DNA from: Gautieria morchelliformis | Taxonomy: Eukaryota; Basidiomycota; Agaricomycetes; Gomphales; Gomphaceae | Reading direction: 5' to 3' | DNA: 64,000 nt | NCBI GenBank assembly: GCA_015179125.1 | Contig: WHVA01000587.1 | Coordinates: forward strand, 1-64,000 | Part shown: positions 23,101 to 35,056 of the stretch, in pieces | Position numbering within the stretch: position 1 is the stretch's first letter | How the letters are laid out: the number at the start of each line of letters is the position of its first letter | Translations under genes and position numbers: made by a program | The notes under the pieces: model-generated | Told to the model about the DNA's origin: nothing | The model's input: only the letters and a program-made list of their open reading frames with translations | Databases searched by the model: none

Positions 23101-25621
23101 CCTCATCATTATCTGGCTGAACATGGAAGATCCAGTACCGTGCCGCATAAGATGAGAGCGGATAGGATCTGCATGTATTGCCATCTATGCAACCATGCTT
23201 GTCGAATTGCAGCAGGTACACTAGGCATGCCTTAGCGATGAATGTATCAGCTAGTTTCTTGTTGAAATGATAACATGACATTTTGTTGTCGCCTATGCGG
23301 AGGTGCTCCGAGACAAGATATTCTCGGACAGAGAAATGCGCCAGGCTGACTTCTCCCAGCTCAGGGAACTGTGCCCGATAGACAATGCTGTCCTCAGTGA
23401 GGATGTCTTCCCCGTCATCAGTCAGGATGTCTTCTCCGTCGTGTAATTGGACGTTGGGGTCCATAATGGTGACAAGACTTGAACATATCGTCAGAATGTC
23501 ATGTGGATTCCAAAGCCGCCGTTTTGGGTCAAATAGGGGACCCTGTTCGGTATAATGCTCTATAGCAAGCAAATCCACAGCCTCACTGAGCGACAATGTG
23601 CGGGCTGAGAAGGCGAGCCATTGCAACAAATTCAGGGCATCCTGTCTGTAGTCCTCGCTGATGGCTAGCAGAATCCTATCGTAGGTCTCGTAAAGGGTCT
23701 TCGGTAGACAGGTGAGTGCCTTCTCGAGTGCGGCGACGGATCGGCACCTTCGCAATGCATCCAGCTGACAAACAACCCATCGAAACCTGGCCGGCCAGTT
23801 AGTCGTGATCCCCCAGGAGGAGGAATGATAACTCACATCCCATGTGCATCCTTCATCAATGTCGTCTGAATGTTTTCCTTCATCTCTGCGGAGCACCTAC
23901 TGAACTTGACATCATTATCAAGTATTCGGGATACATGGACTTGGATATCGCCGCCAACAAGACGCTCGTCCATGAATACCTCACGTGAAACCAAGCCGCT
24001 TAGTGTTTCTTCAATGTCTTGCTCTTTTCGACTCGTTGCCAGAAGGTGTAAATGGTCCAGGTTCCAACCGTGGATCTCTTCAAGCAGCTTCAAAAACTCA
24101 GAACGACTCGGGCATTCGTCGAGGGCATCAAAAACGATATATACGTTCTTGAAACTGCAGATGATAGCCTTGAGAGTTGACTTCAGCTCGTCCGGAGCTG
24201 GGGGTCGGCGGCTATCTGCGTAGGCAGAGAATAGTTTCTCCAGGCTGTCGGGGATGCTCGTGCATTTCGAAGACAGCTGCTCGATTAATGCACAAAGGAC
24301 GCCGTGTGGCTGTATGTCTTTGCTGTGATAATCGAAATAAAAGTATGCGATTACCAGTGAGTGATTGATGAGCTCCTCGATGATGGTGGAGCTTGATGGA
24401 GCATTTGTTAGCAACGTAGCTAGTCGGAGACATTTTATGTAAATTGCTTACCATAAGACGGTCTTCCCAGCGCCGGCTGTGTGTGTTAATTAGCGGCGAC
24501 TACCAAACAAGTATAGAACGTACGCTTGCCGTGAAGCCAAAGAAACGACTGCGCCCTGCTTTTCCATTCCAGAAAACTGCCTCCTTGGATAAACCAGGAG
24601 CCTGTGTCACCTTCCCGCTCCGTGCGGGCATTCCAGTGCTTCGGCCGATAATCAGGAGCTACCAACCAATGGTAGATGTCCTGTCGACGTTTGTCTACAG
24701 GGAATTCCGTGAGAATCAGTCAGTTTTAGGTCATTGGGCAGTAGCAATGTCGCACAGACCTTGCCTGTCACTCTCATGTTCGTCATGTACCGTCAACGCC
24801 AAATTTCTGTAAGCATAATAAGGGGTGCTCGGTGTTTGAGGTTAGGCCGGGAACTTACGTTTGATCAACGAGCAGAGCAGAAGTAAGCAGCTGATGGAAC
24901 CTTTGCAGGTTGTCTAGAGTCTTTCTGACCTGACCTTGCCTGAATGTCCATGCCAGTGCTTTCTTGCGAGATGTGCCTCCATCCTTGCTGTTTATCTTGT
25001 TCAAAAGACTAACCAGCTCGGCGTGACAACCTGCAAGGGCACACGGCATCCCTTCTATTCCCCCCAACACACTATCCACTGTAAGTCCACCCTCGTTGCT
25101 AAGTTATTCCCTGCGACAGCCGGGGAAATGGGCATACCGTCTGTGTGACCACTTTTAGTTTCAGCCCTGTACGAACGACCTTTGGTCTTCAACTTCTTCC
25201 AGAGACTGTTTGCAATGGCGTGGCGACCCGTACGGCTACTTGGCGTGGATTCTGTGCGTCCATCTTCGAGTCCTAACTCATTCTCGAGGGTTGTATCAGA
25301 AGTTTGATGGTCATAGGGCGTATTGAACGCCGCAATCAAAGTCGGCAATCGGGCGGTCGTTTTGGTTTCCTCATCCTTTATAAGCTCATGGATAGCACTG
25401 AGTACCGGAACTAGTCTGGCGACCTCATCACTGAGCTGCTTCATGTCTTTGGACGCATTCTTATATGTAGTGCCATATGCGGCGCATGTGCTGATAACCG
25501 TTTGACCGAGCTGAACAACGGCAATGATGCTCGCTGAGTGGCCTGATGAGCATGGGAGTAGAAAGAAAGCGAGTATCAGCGACTCGCCTGCTACTCCCAG
25601 GCCTGCCAGAGCTTCGGCCAT
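20145..25621 (-). pseudogene. NACHT-ankyrin STAND/NLR gene, one frameshift
   Basis: A cytosolic fungal STAND receptor by layout. Exons from the start: 25621-25588, 25533-25138, 25078-24859, a short uncertain exon from 24806, 24680-24524, 24476-24452, 24391-23837, then 23786-20145. The N-terminus (SIIAVVQLGQTVIS) resembles Helo-like N-terminal domains of fungal STAND proteins. The NACHT P-loop GKPGAGKT is assembled across an intron, and VYIVFDALDECPS is the Walker B region, so the ATPase core looks intact. About 27 ankyrin repeats follow, ending ADAGAGPEVV. The reading frame is broken once, in a run of seven G (plus-strand C7 at 22493-22499), where one base is missing; otherwise both halves are open. 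Typed as pseudogene for that lesion, but a homopolymer error would make it an intact protein of about 1,600 residues. Such proteins are linked to non-self recognition and regulated cell death in fungi; the role here is inferred. Confidence 0.75.
20880..22910 (-). repeat. About 402-bp tandem repeats inside the ankyrin region
   Basis: Units of four ankyrin repeats (about 134 codons) recur about five times. Each unit has the order GNALQAAAGS, GSALQAAAKQGH, SALLAALSSGSDAVV, GGVLQAASFGGNDALV. Equivalent points fall at about 22417, 22012, 21610 and 21208, a spacing of 402-405 bp. The units differ mainly by scattered substitutions. This is recent higher-order duplication inside one exon. Confidence 0.8.
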
Positions 25622-25839
25622 TGGGTCGAGTGGATGGTTGTGGGTAAGACGAGTCAGATCTCAGCGCTTACCATCTCAATGCATCGTGAGAGTCGATTGG
25701 CGCCACTCAGCGAGATGGCTTTTAGCGCCTCGATTCACAGTTGGTACTTTTCGTGTCGACAGAAAAACTGGTGCATCTAAAAGGATCGCCGTTGACTAAG
25801 CTGTTGTTCGGGTGTTAGAACCCTCGCGCTATGACCCCG
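25622..25839. other. Spacer between the NLR start and kinase K4
   Basis: Holds the NLR promoter by position. No TATA box or shared palindrome was recognised. Confidence 0.3.
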
Positions 25840-26866
25840 GAACCTGCCGTGTGACAATCTTCCAGCTGTCGCTCGAATGCGCGAGCCGTTTTCACTATAC
25901 GATTACGGACGACGAAGTAAAGTAGCTGAACTTACAACCATACTTGCTTTCCCGAGGGTACCAGCTCCGCCCTAGGTACCAATCAGTCTGGGTTGCTTCC
26001 TGGAAGGCCAATAATAGCAATCCTTTATTCCATGAAGACTCGCATGCAACCAGGGTACGTCTAACCAGTGTCTCATTATTCCAGGTTAGCTAAACGAATT
26101 TATGCTAGTATATGAATGTGGTAGATGCGAGGCGGGTTGAGGACGATGTCAAGGTTATTCTCAAGCACGTCCCCACGGCGACCCAAGAACTACCCACCGC
26201 CCGCTACCTTTCTTCGGAGGTGTTATTGTCAGATCCCCGAAATCACACTGTCCGTATATTAGATGTGATACTCTTACCCGGAGACGATGAATGGGCTTTA
26301 CCTATCATACCATACCTCAAACAATTCGATGATCTCTCATTTCCAATTTCGGGCAGAATGTGTAGAATTTTTCCGGCAACCGCTCCAGGTATGCTATAAC
26401 CTCGTCTTCTTTGGGAGCACTTGTTGAATAATTCTGCAGGGACTAGAATTCATGCATGAACACAATGTTGCCCACAGGTGAATGCCTTATATATCCCATC
26501 TGACTTTTGATCTCATGCGCGCGTTTGGGTAGAGATGCATGTCATGGAAATATCATGATGGACTCGAGCAGACTGATTCCCAAAGGGTTTCATTTTACTG
26601 ACCAGTGGTCACATACGGGCGTCCCATCCGCCGAGGGATTTACATATACCACCCGCTTAGCTGTGACCCCTGTAGATTATTTCTCCCTTGATTTTGGCCT
26701 CTCTACACGGTTCGCAAGCCTCGAAGACAGGCACCTGGTGACAGGCATGGCATGCCAGAAAAAAAAGGTGCCAGAACTATCGTATGCCATTCCTTACGAC
26801 CCCTTCAAAGTGGATATTTACCATTTGGGAGGCGTTTTTGTAGAATTAGTCGAGGTGTGTAGCTCT
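25840..26866 (+). pseudogene. Kinase pseudogene K4, truncated
   Basis: Exons 1-4 of the kinase family are present: exon 1 from about 25876 with the codon for Trp changed to TAG (AAAGTAGCTGAAC near 25918), exon 2 26112-26390 with a frameshift near its end, exon 3 about 26440-26478, exon 4 to about 26853 with HRDACHGNIMMD across the intron and LDFGLSTRF. Homology stops inside intron 4 (about 26866), so the C-lobe end is absent. Much more similar to K1 than K2 and K3 are. Confidence 0.7.
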
Positions 26867-27140
26867 TTATAGAGGAGGACTGGGAAAACGGATAATAGGG
26901 ATAACTGGGTATAGGAAATAAATGAGTTGCGCCATCCAATCAGAGGCGCATCCGACGGGGTGCGAGCCAGGGAGGTGAGGGGACCCGTGGTGGACAATCG
27001 AGTTGGGGAGGAGGCGTTGATCAAGTCCAGGTAGCGCTGCTACGTGCGAATGATGCGAAAGTGAATAAACATTCGGCGCATTCGGCGAGGAGCAAATGAG
27101 GAGAACGTAAAAGTGGGGTGTCGAAGTTACTGGGTATACA
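26867..27140. other. Spacer, no gene recognised
   Basis: GC-richer DNA between the truncated kinase and the truncated LTR element. AACTGGGTATAGGAAATA near 26902 and TACTGGGTATACAAAATA near 27129 are similar and might be diverged flanking repeats. Confidence 0.3.
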
Positions 27141-27745
27141 AAATAGATGGGTCATGACACCCTCCAGTCGCGAGTGCGCGACCTGTTCCATGCCACCAAC
27201 CAGTGGCAGGATCTGATATCAGACAGTGAGATCCAGTTCACCATTGGTGACACCCTGAGGGTGTTGATCACCGGGGTGTGCCCCATCCAAGGGCGATTAC
27301 CTGGGACATCCCTCTTGAGGAAGTTGCCCGCTGGCTGGTCAGGTATGGCGGGCTGATCCAGGACAGCGTAACCTGGATTGAATGTTCATCCAGTGCAAAC
27401 TGACTGGGGCCGCGTTCAATGCCCCTGCCCAGATAGGGCGAGACTACAGCTGGCAGCCCTGCGGGACTGCAATAGAGTGGCCTCCATGTCAGCCGTGGCC
27501 TCAACAGCCACCCGAGTGCAGCTAGACCATGAGCTGGCTGCGACATGAGGTCCCTCACCAGCCCATGACCTGGTTGCCAATATGACCTTTTGGCAGGACA
27601 TGGGCCTCGATTCCCCACCCCATGTCCCTGCCAATGGCCTGGGCCTCCCAGTCAACCCACGTGCCCCACCAGATCCATACGCTGACATCCATATGTCAGA
27701 TGTGGATTATGACAAGCTTACCTCATCTCTCTATGAGGATACTTG
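27141..27745 (+). pseudogene. Gag-like fragment of LTR element copy 2
   Basis: Matches 1080-1700 of copy 1: DLFHATNQWQDL and LRVLITGVCPIQG correspond to DLFGSTDQWSSL and LRLSITGPFPVEG. It is broken by several frameshifts and truncated on the left near 27141. A short stretch ending SSLYED just before the stop parallels the copy 1 C-terminus. Confidence 0.65.
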
Positions 27746-27756
27746 AGTTGTTCATA

Positions 27757-28001
27757 GAAGGGGAGGGTGTAAATACCCTATTTTCTGCATTGCCCTTAGG
27801 GCAATGCATGCTACTGGATAGATTAGTTAATGCCAATGGATCCCTCTGGATCCACTGTATAGTTCTTGCATGGGAACCACGCTGTGGTTCCCCATCTTAC
27901 CTTACCTTACACTGTCACTACATAGCACACAGAATAACCACATATTGGTCAAGTTCTGCTTGCCCTTGTGATACAAGGTCCTCAGATCCATATCCTTCAT
28001 A
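27757..28001 (+). repeat. Polypurine tract and 3' LTR of copy 2
   Basis: AGAAGGGGAGGG is followed by an LTR from TGTAAATA (27768) to about 28001, 234 bp, homologous to 1737-1951. The right end has decayed (TTCATA instead of TTTACA). The DNA immediately to the right is recombinase coding sequence, so the element appears to have inserted in that gene. Confidence 0.6.
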
Positions 28002-28556
28002 TGAGGCAACTCCCCACTAGTCACAATAGCATTGGCTGACATGAAGAAAAGACAAGGCTCCCCACCCACCTGCTGCAAGCAGGTACTCACTCATGATGAC
28101 ATCTCCTCCCTCATCACAGCATTCCAGTCACCAAGCTACAACAATGTTCTCTTCTGCACCATGCTCCTCACTGGCTTTGCTGCACTGCTATGCATAGGTG
28201 AACTAACACAGCCCAGCAACCCCGCCAAATGCTCAGCAAAGAAAGCTATATTACAGCACTCACTACAACTGCAAGCCACCCAGTTTTCATTTCTACTACC
28301 CTTCCACAAAGCTGACCACTTCTACCAAGACAGCACTGTGGTTGTCATGAAGAAAGAAAACCCATGCCTAGACCCAATCACATATATGTATGAATACCTT
28401 GAGCAGCATGACAAGCTCTTCCCTTACCACCCAGAGCTCTGGCTGACCTGTCATGGAACCGTAAAAACCTACTCTTGGTTTGTAGCAAAGCTCCAAGCCA
28501 CCCTGGGAGCAGATGTTGAAGGCCACTCCATCTGGTCCAGTGCACCCCTTTCTTAA
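28002..28556 (+). pseudogene. Decayed tyrosine recombinase (integrase-like) fragment
   Basis: Open frame with LTHDDISSLITAF and LLTGFAALLCIGELT, the pattern around the first catalytic arginine of tyrosine recombinases (usually GF..LLR.GEL), and GHSIW, where the conserved motif is GHS.R. Both catalytic arginines are lost: TGC (Cys) and TGG (Trp). The fragment stops right after the second motif and lacks the tyrosine. I count only two CpG in about 525 bp. Similar domains occur in Crypton/DIRS-like elements and in fungal integrase-like genes; the exact family is unclear. Confidence 0.6.
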
Positions 28557-28604
28557 CTCCACATCCCCATCATTATCTACCCGTCACAGACTATGTATCA
28601 CCCA

Positions 28605-28705
28605 TTATAGACTATGTTATTCAATCTTGTTCCAGATGGGTGCCTCACCAGACACCTGCTGTATTCCCTAAAAAGCTCACTCACCAAGCCCCACTGCAAG
28701 CCAGT
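28605..28705 (+). repeat. Dispersed repeat, left copy
   Basis: Similar to 35648-35740 in the same orientation: both run from GACTATGTTAT through CAATCTTGTTCCAG to CTCACTCACCAAGCCCCACT. The copies flank the LINE but lie outside its target duplications. Confidence 0.65.
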
Positions 28706-28719
28706 GCATTGCATCAGAG

Positions 28720-28753
28720 GATAAGCAAGGTATGTGCACGTACCTTGCTTATC
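28720..28753. repeat. 13-bp perfect inverted repeat, 8-nt loop
   Basis: GATAAGCAAGGTA (28720-28732) and TACCTTGCTTATC (28741-28753) flank TGTGCACG. No open frame or T-run suggests a function. Confidence 0.7.
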
Positions 28754-29090
28754 ACATGATGAATTGCATGTGCACACCAGGTTGGTTGCAACCCTGCTAA
28801 CACCCCATTGACCAGAGCATACAATGCGCACACACTCTTGCTTAACAGGGCATAAGGCACACTCATCATGCCTCCCAGAGTTCTGCAGAACTCAGCCCCA
28901 CATTCACAGGGGTGTGTGTCTCAGGGTTCATGCTGTAGTAAATGCTGCTGCACAGCGGCTGATGTATTTGTTCTACCTGAGGGGCTCGGACACACCCTTT
29001 ATAGCTCACTCGCAAGCACTCCTATTAGCACTCACTCACTGTGCCCTGCACCTCATATAGGTAAACAGCAGACCGCACCCGCACTGTACT

Positions 29091-29102
29091 AACTGAGCTA
29101 TA
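29091..29102 (+). repeat. Left target-site duplication of the LINE
   Basis: AACTGAGCTATA, identical to 35504-35515 after the poly(A) tail. The leading AA on the right side may belong to the tail, so the minimum length is 10 bp. Confidence 0.8.
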
Positions 29103-29216
29103 AGGACTTACTTAAGAAGCCAACCACCACCACCAAAAATTTTCCCACACCCCTCAAAGCCTCAAAAATCGGAAATCCTCCAAAACTCCCAGTCGACCTG
29201 TCCCCAAACTCAATCC

Positions 29217-30929
29217 ATGGCACCCAGACACCAGCATCCACGAACAGCACGTGAAAACCCAGCCCCAATGGCAGGAGCCCCCAGCAAGAGGGCCCTGCCC
29301 CCGCATGCGTCCCTGACGCACCAAGACGGCCGTAGTCTCCGCTCTGGAACACAAAACGCGAACAGCTCTGGAAGTGAACTTGAGAGCATGCCAAAGAAAC
29401 TCCCACTCACCCCAGAGGTCGTGCACCAGTACCTCCTGGCCAAGCGGCTCCTCCCAGAGCGACAGGTGATATCGTGCCACACACTGGCGACAGCACTCCT
29501 GCACCTAGCGGAGGCGCAGTCGTCCATCCCCAAGACCACGGAAGAGGGTATCAGAGCGATATCTGCACTGCTGACAGACCTAGCCAATCTTACAGTCATA
29601 TCAGAGGTGGCGACCATTGTCAAGGAACGACCACTAGGCATCAACAACATCCTGGCACCGACCGTCCAACGAATTGAAAGCGCGACACAGGCCATCAGCA
29701 ACTCCATAGGAAGCCTGGCGGGTACGGTAGAGGAATTGAGGCAGGAGAGCGATGGGATGGCACAGAGGATAGTCGACGCTGTCACAGCCCAGATCCCGGC
29801 GGTAGCGTCCGGCGGCGCCGAGAAGCCCAATGGAATCACAACCACCCCCCCCACCACCACCCGCTACCCCACATACGCAGCAGCACTTGCGGCATGTGCC
29901 ACCAAGCCGATCAGCTTGCAGTCGAGCATGCTGGCCAAGTGCGACCTTCGCGCAAGACAGGTTCTCATCGTCAAACGACAGGATGCCCAAGAGCAAGGGG
30001 CCACGCAACTCTCCGAACCCGACATACTTGCTAAAGCCTCCCAGGCGATCGATGACATGAACTGGGACAACGACCATGAGAAACCTAAAGCCCTAGGCGT
30101 GCAAATACTCCCCAGCGGCGGCTTTTTCCTAGAACTCTCAGATGAAGAATCAGCGGAGCTACTCCAGAGCCGGCAGCGCGCCCAAGACTTCCTGGCACGC
30201 TTTGACGACACCTCAGCAATCAAGCCCAATTCCTACTCCATTATAGCTGAATTCGTCCCAACCCGATTCAACCCCGACTCACATGAAGACATAGAAGAGG
30301 TCGAAGAAGCCAACGCACTCGAAAAGGAAGACATACTGGCGATGAGATGGATTAAGCTGCCGGAATGAAGATCGGAAAAACAGTCAACAGCCCACCTCAT
30401 CATACAACTCCGCAACCGCACCGCAGCCAACATGTTGATCCGACTGGGTATCCTCATCGCGAGCACCAGAACAACCGCCAGGAAGTTAATTCAGGAGGCT
30501 CAGAGGTGCCTCAAATGCCAGAAGCTAGGGGCAGCGCACAGGGCCACGCAGTGCCCGAGCCCTGCTGACATCTGTGGCACCTGCAGCGTTGAGGGACACA
30601 GGTCAGCAGCGTGCACCATGACTGATCCCATCAAATACAGATGTGTCAACTGCCACAAAACAGGCCACACAACGTGGGACCGAAGCTGCCCAGCCTTCAA
30701 GGAACGCAGCAGCAGGATGCAACAAAGGAGCCCAGAAAGCAACCTTCGATATTTTCCCTCTAGCAGAGACCCCCAATCGTGGGAGGCAGCCAGCGCAGCA
30801 CTGGATCCCGGGCCACCACCCCCAGCACCAACAGCCCAGCCACGACATCGAGCAGTGATGCAAATGGACACATACCGCCCAGAGGCGGACCTATACCGAT
30901 CCGAACATTGGGACCAACGGAGGCCGTGA
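29217..30929 (+). pseudogene. LINE ORF1, nucleic-acid-binding protein, one stop
   Basis: One frame of about 570 codons interrupted only by TGA at 30366-30368; reading continues in the same frame to 30929. The C-terminal third has three zinc-knuckle-like motifs (CLKCQKL..H, CGTCSVEGHRSAAC, CVNCHKTGH), typical of LINE ORF1 proteins that coat element RNA. The middle has a helical stretch around RIESATQAISNSIGSL. The stop is best explained as CGA to TGA. Confidence 0.75.
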
Positions 30930-31092
30930 CTACCACCACACAGCTCCCGGGGTCGGTCAATAACTCGTCGACCTGCAAGCAGAGGAAGCCGACCCGACCA
31001 CACCCCCCGCCCCCGCCAGCTCTCACTCAGTGACCTAGGTTTCATGAGGCGCCAGAACGATAGACCCCCTCACCCCGACCCGTCGCACCACC

Positions 31093-34000
31093 ATGAGTGA
31101 GATGACAAAAGACACAGTCATGACCTTGAACATTTGGCAACAGAACCTCAATAAATCTGACACGGCACAGCAAGACCTCATCAACTTGGTCGACCCTAAT
31201 ATATACGACATCATAATTCTGCAAGAACCTTACTTCGACTTCCTGGGCAACACCCGCACTAATCACAGGTGGTACTCACTAACACCAACAGCGCATCGAG
31301 ATAACCCTAAGAAGACCAGAGCCGCCACTTTCATCAACAAGCGCATCCAGTCCAGCACGTGGCAGCAAGTGGACATCAACTCACAGGACACAGTAGCGGT
31401 AATCATACACACTAATGCAAGTCCCGTTACCCTTTTCAACATCTACAACGACGGCAGCCACTCCAACATGCTGCACCACATCCGGGACACCATCCAGAGG
31501 GACAGGAGAGGCAGGAGGACAATCGACATGACGAGCATGTTATGGATGGGCGACTTTAATAGACACCACCCGCTCTGGGATGGAGAACAAAACTCACACT
31601 TATTCACTGCAGCGAATCTAGATGCGGCACAAACACTACTAGAGCTGCTGGCCCAACACGACATGCTGATGGCCCTACCAAAGGACATCCCGACACTCTG
31701 CACGTCCAACACCAAGAACCTCACCAGACCAGACAACGTATTCTGCACATCAAACCTACTCAACCTGTTCATGCGATGTACAGCTTACCCAGACCACAGG
31801 CCACTCTGCACAGATCATTTCCCCATCTGCAGCACCATCGACGTGTCAGTACCTAGAGTCGAGGAGCCAGTGAGAAGGGATTGGTGCCAGGTGGACTGGA
31901 TGAAGTACCACGAGCACCTACAAAGGCGGCTGGAGGAGGGGAGTCCTCCCTCTGAGATTAGTAGCCTAGAGGAGTTTGAGGAAAGGCTAACGCAGCTCAC
32001 CACGGCCATCAACACACTGGTGGAGGAACTGGTACCGCACACCAAACCATCTCCATATTCCAAACGTTGGTGGACAAAGGAACTCAGCAAAGCCAGGTCC
32101 AAGATGTGGGCAGCCGCAAGGCACGCAAACCAGGTGCGACACGACCCACTCCACCCGAGCCACCAAGAATACTGCAATGCGCGCAACAAGTACACCGATA
32201 AGATACGCAGCACAAAGCAAGACTTCTGGTTTGACTGGCTAGAACATGCTGACGAGAAGACAGTGTGGACGGCCAGCCAACTTGTCTCGGGCCCATCTAC
32301 TGATGGGGGCCGCACCAGAATCCCACCACTTACAATCACAACGGACACCGGGGCAACAAACAAGGTCACTGACAACAACAATAAAAGCAGGCTCCTGTTC
32401 AAGTCTTTCTTCCCCTCACAAGGGGCACGACCACAGCACGAGAACATCACCCGATACCCTGCCCCTGCATTCAATTATGAGCCAATCTCCAACCAACAGG
32501 TCTTCGGAGTCATCAGCAGAATGGGCCCGTACAAGGCCCCAGGCCCATCCAGCCTTTCTAACTCGGTACTTACACAGTGTGCCAACATACTAATCCCATA
32601 CCTAGGATGCCTGTACCGTACAACCTTCCTCCTTGACATATACCCACAAGAATGGAAGACCACCATCACTGAGGAAGCCGGACAAAACAGACTACACGGT
32701 AGCTAAGGCTTACAGACCTATTATGCTAATGGAAACCTAGCAAAGCCATTGTCCGGATGCATAGCGGAAACGCTGTCATACCACGCAGAGGCATTGAAGC
32801 TGCTGCCCGACACCAACTTCAGGGGGCGACCAGGACGAAGCATGACCGACGCCCTCCACCTGACAGTTGACTACATCAAATCACAGTGGAGGAAAGGGCA
32901 AGTCATGTCCGCTCTCTTCTTAGACGTTAAAGGGGCCTTCCCGAGTGTCACAGTCGAAACGCTAATCCATGACATGCGAATGAGATGGGTACCCCTGCAG
33001 TACACCAAATGGGTTGGGAATAGGCTACAGGGCCGACAAACCAGAATCAAATTTGATGACTTTCTCTCTGACCCCCTCAGCATTGACAACGGGTGCGACC
33101 AAGGAGACCCCATATCAGTAATCCTATACCATTTTTACAACGCCGGACTCATCAAGGTGGCGCGGAGTGAACAAAATGAAATCACACCGGCCTTCATCGA
33201 TGATGTAACCTTTCTGGCAGCGGGCCCCTCATTCACTCACACACATGCAATACTCGAACAGATGATGAACAGGGAGAGAGGAGCGCAAGATTGGTCACTA
33301 CCTCATAATTCACAGTTCGAAATGGACAAGATGCAAATCATTGACTTCACAAGGAAACGGGAAAAAGACCCTTCACACCCTGGTAAGACGAGGCCGCTCC
33401 ACCGACATCCCATCGACATCAGTGGCACCATTATCACCCCAACCCCCACACACAAGCTGCTAGGCGTCATACTCAACCAGGAGTTATGGTTCAGAGAGCA
33501 CACAATGTACGCAGCCGCCAAGGGTACTGACTGGGTGATGCAATTTAGATGACTATCCAAGCCAACGAAAGGGATGTCTCACAAGAACATGAGGCAGCTA
33601 TATCTGTCTATTGCAATCCCCAAAATGTTGTACATGGCGGATGTGTGGTACATGCCAGTGAGGAAAGAAGCCGGTGACAGAAAGGCTAAGGGTTCAGTAG
33701 GAGCGGCAAGCAAACTGGCGCGGGTTCAGAGAATGGCATCGATCCACATCACAGGCGCTCTACGATCCACTCCCACCGACCTCCTCGATGCACATGCAGA
33801 CCTGCTCCTAATGAAACTCTGGCTCGACAAACACACACATGGCGCAGCGCTCCGGCTGCTCACACTCCTGCCAGACCACCCCCTACACGCCTGGTTACGA
33901 AGAGCCACCAGGTACGTAAAGAAACACAGATCGCCTTTGCACAAGCTTCTCCACGTGCACAAACTACGGCCTGGGATGATAGAAACGATCCACCCGATGT

Positions 34001-35000
34001 GCCACGAACCCCTGTGGCTGCCACCGGTCCTCACAACTATCTCCAAGGATGAGGAGCAGGCAATAGAGTATGATAAGCTCAAGTCAGCTACTAACATCTT
34101 CAGACTCTACACAGACGGCTCCAGCCTAGATGGAGGGGTAGGAGCAGCGGCTGTCTTGTATGTCAATGGAATACAGCGCAAGTTGCTGCAGCATTTCCTG
34201 GGGCCAGACACGCAGCACACTGTATATGAGGCGGAGCTGGTGGGCCTCATTCTAGCGGCAATGATGCTACAAGAGCTCGACCACCTGGAAGATGCCGTGA
34301 TCGTGATCGACAACCAAGCGGCCATAATGGCCCTGAGCAGCTTCAAGAGCGCACCGGGACAACACCTCGCAGACTACTTCCTCCAGCAAATGCAAGAAGT
34401 AGCCAGACAGCACCGAGGCGCACCACTAGAAATCTATTGGGTACCCAGACACAAGAATATCAGAGGCAATGAAGTAGTGGACATGATGGCAAAACGAGCA
34501 GCGCAAGGGTGCAATAGCCCCACAAACTCTCTCCTGGTCCTGCTCTGCTCCCTGCTCCCGTCCAGCAAATCTGCACTCAAGATGGCCCACAACAACCAGC
34601 TCAGAAGTGAGACCTCCCTCTTGTTCACTGACTCTCCGAGACTCCACAGGATCAGAGCCATCGGCCGATTACCGGAAAATAGCAGCTACACTACCATGTC
34701 GCCAAGCCAGCATACTAGTCCAGCTCCGAACAGGCCATGCCCAGTTGCAGCGACATCTATATAAAATGGGCCTAGTGGGTACGCTGCTGTGCCCCTCCTG
34801 CCACCAGAAGGAAGAAACCGTACGGCATTTCCTCCTCAGCTGTATAGCACACGTGAGACACCGACAACCCCTGATCAACACACTGAGGTGCGATGCCCTC
34901 GACCTGGCCAAACTTCTCTCTGACCCAGACTGTATAGACTACATGTTAGATTACGTCCATGCAACCAAGCGATTCCATCCTACGTCTACACGCCTTCCCC
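31093..35000 (+). pseudogene. LINE ORF2: endonuclease, reverse transcriptase, RNase H
   Basis: Endonuclease motifs LQEPY, WMGDFNRHHPLWD and DHFPI occur in the first 270 codons. Reverse transcriptase motifs are LFLDVKGAF (A), DQGDPISV (B) and FIDDVTF (C). RNase H motifs are YTDGSS, YEAEL, VIDNQAA and WVPRHKN. The C-terminus has CPSCHQKEETVRHFLLSC. Breaks: one-base frameshifts near 32675 and 32740, TGA at 33550-33552 (again a possible CGA), and a frameshift near 34670. All visible catalytic residues survive, so decay is by reading-frame loss. Coding homology fades near 35000 in C-rich repeats. Confidence 0.8.
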
Positions 35001-35004
35001 CATG

Positions 35005-35056
35005 CACCCCACCCCCCACACCCCACACCCCACACCCCCTCCCCCCCCCCCTTGAG
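35005..35056 (+). repeat. C-rich simple repeat in the LINE 3' region
   Basis: CACCCCACACCCC-type repeats followed by a run of C. Low complexity, prone to assembly error. Confidence 0.7.

Larger units (their letters stand above)
28557..29102. other. Spacer left of the LINE
   Basis: Contains one copy of a dispersed 100-bp repeat (28605-28705), a hairpin (28720-28753) and the left target duplication of the LINE (29091-29102). No gene seen; a Cys-rich open frame at 28868-29092 has no known motif. Confidence 0.4.

Noticed and set aside
26896..26913. Sequence close to the I-SceI homing endonuclease site (15 of 18 bases)
   Set aside because: Three mismatches, no endonuclease gene or intron nearby, and the word overlaps a local repeat; chance is enough.
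29050..29102. A tRNA gene interrupted by the LINE
   Set aside because: Only the A-box-like part is convincing; no anticodon stem, B-box or matching 3' acceptor strand could be assembled from the flanks.
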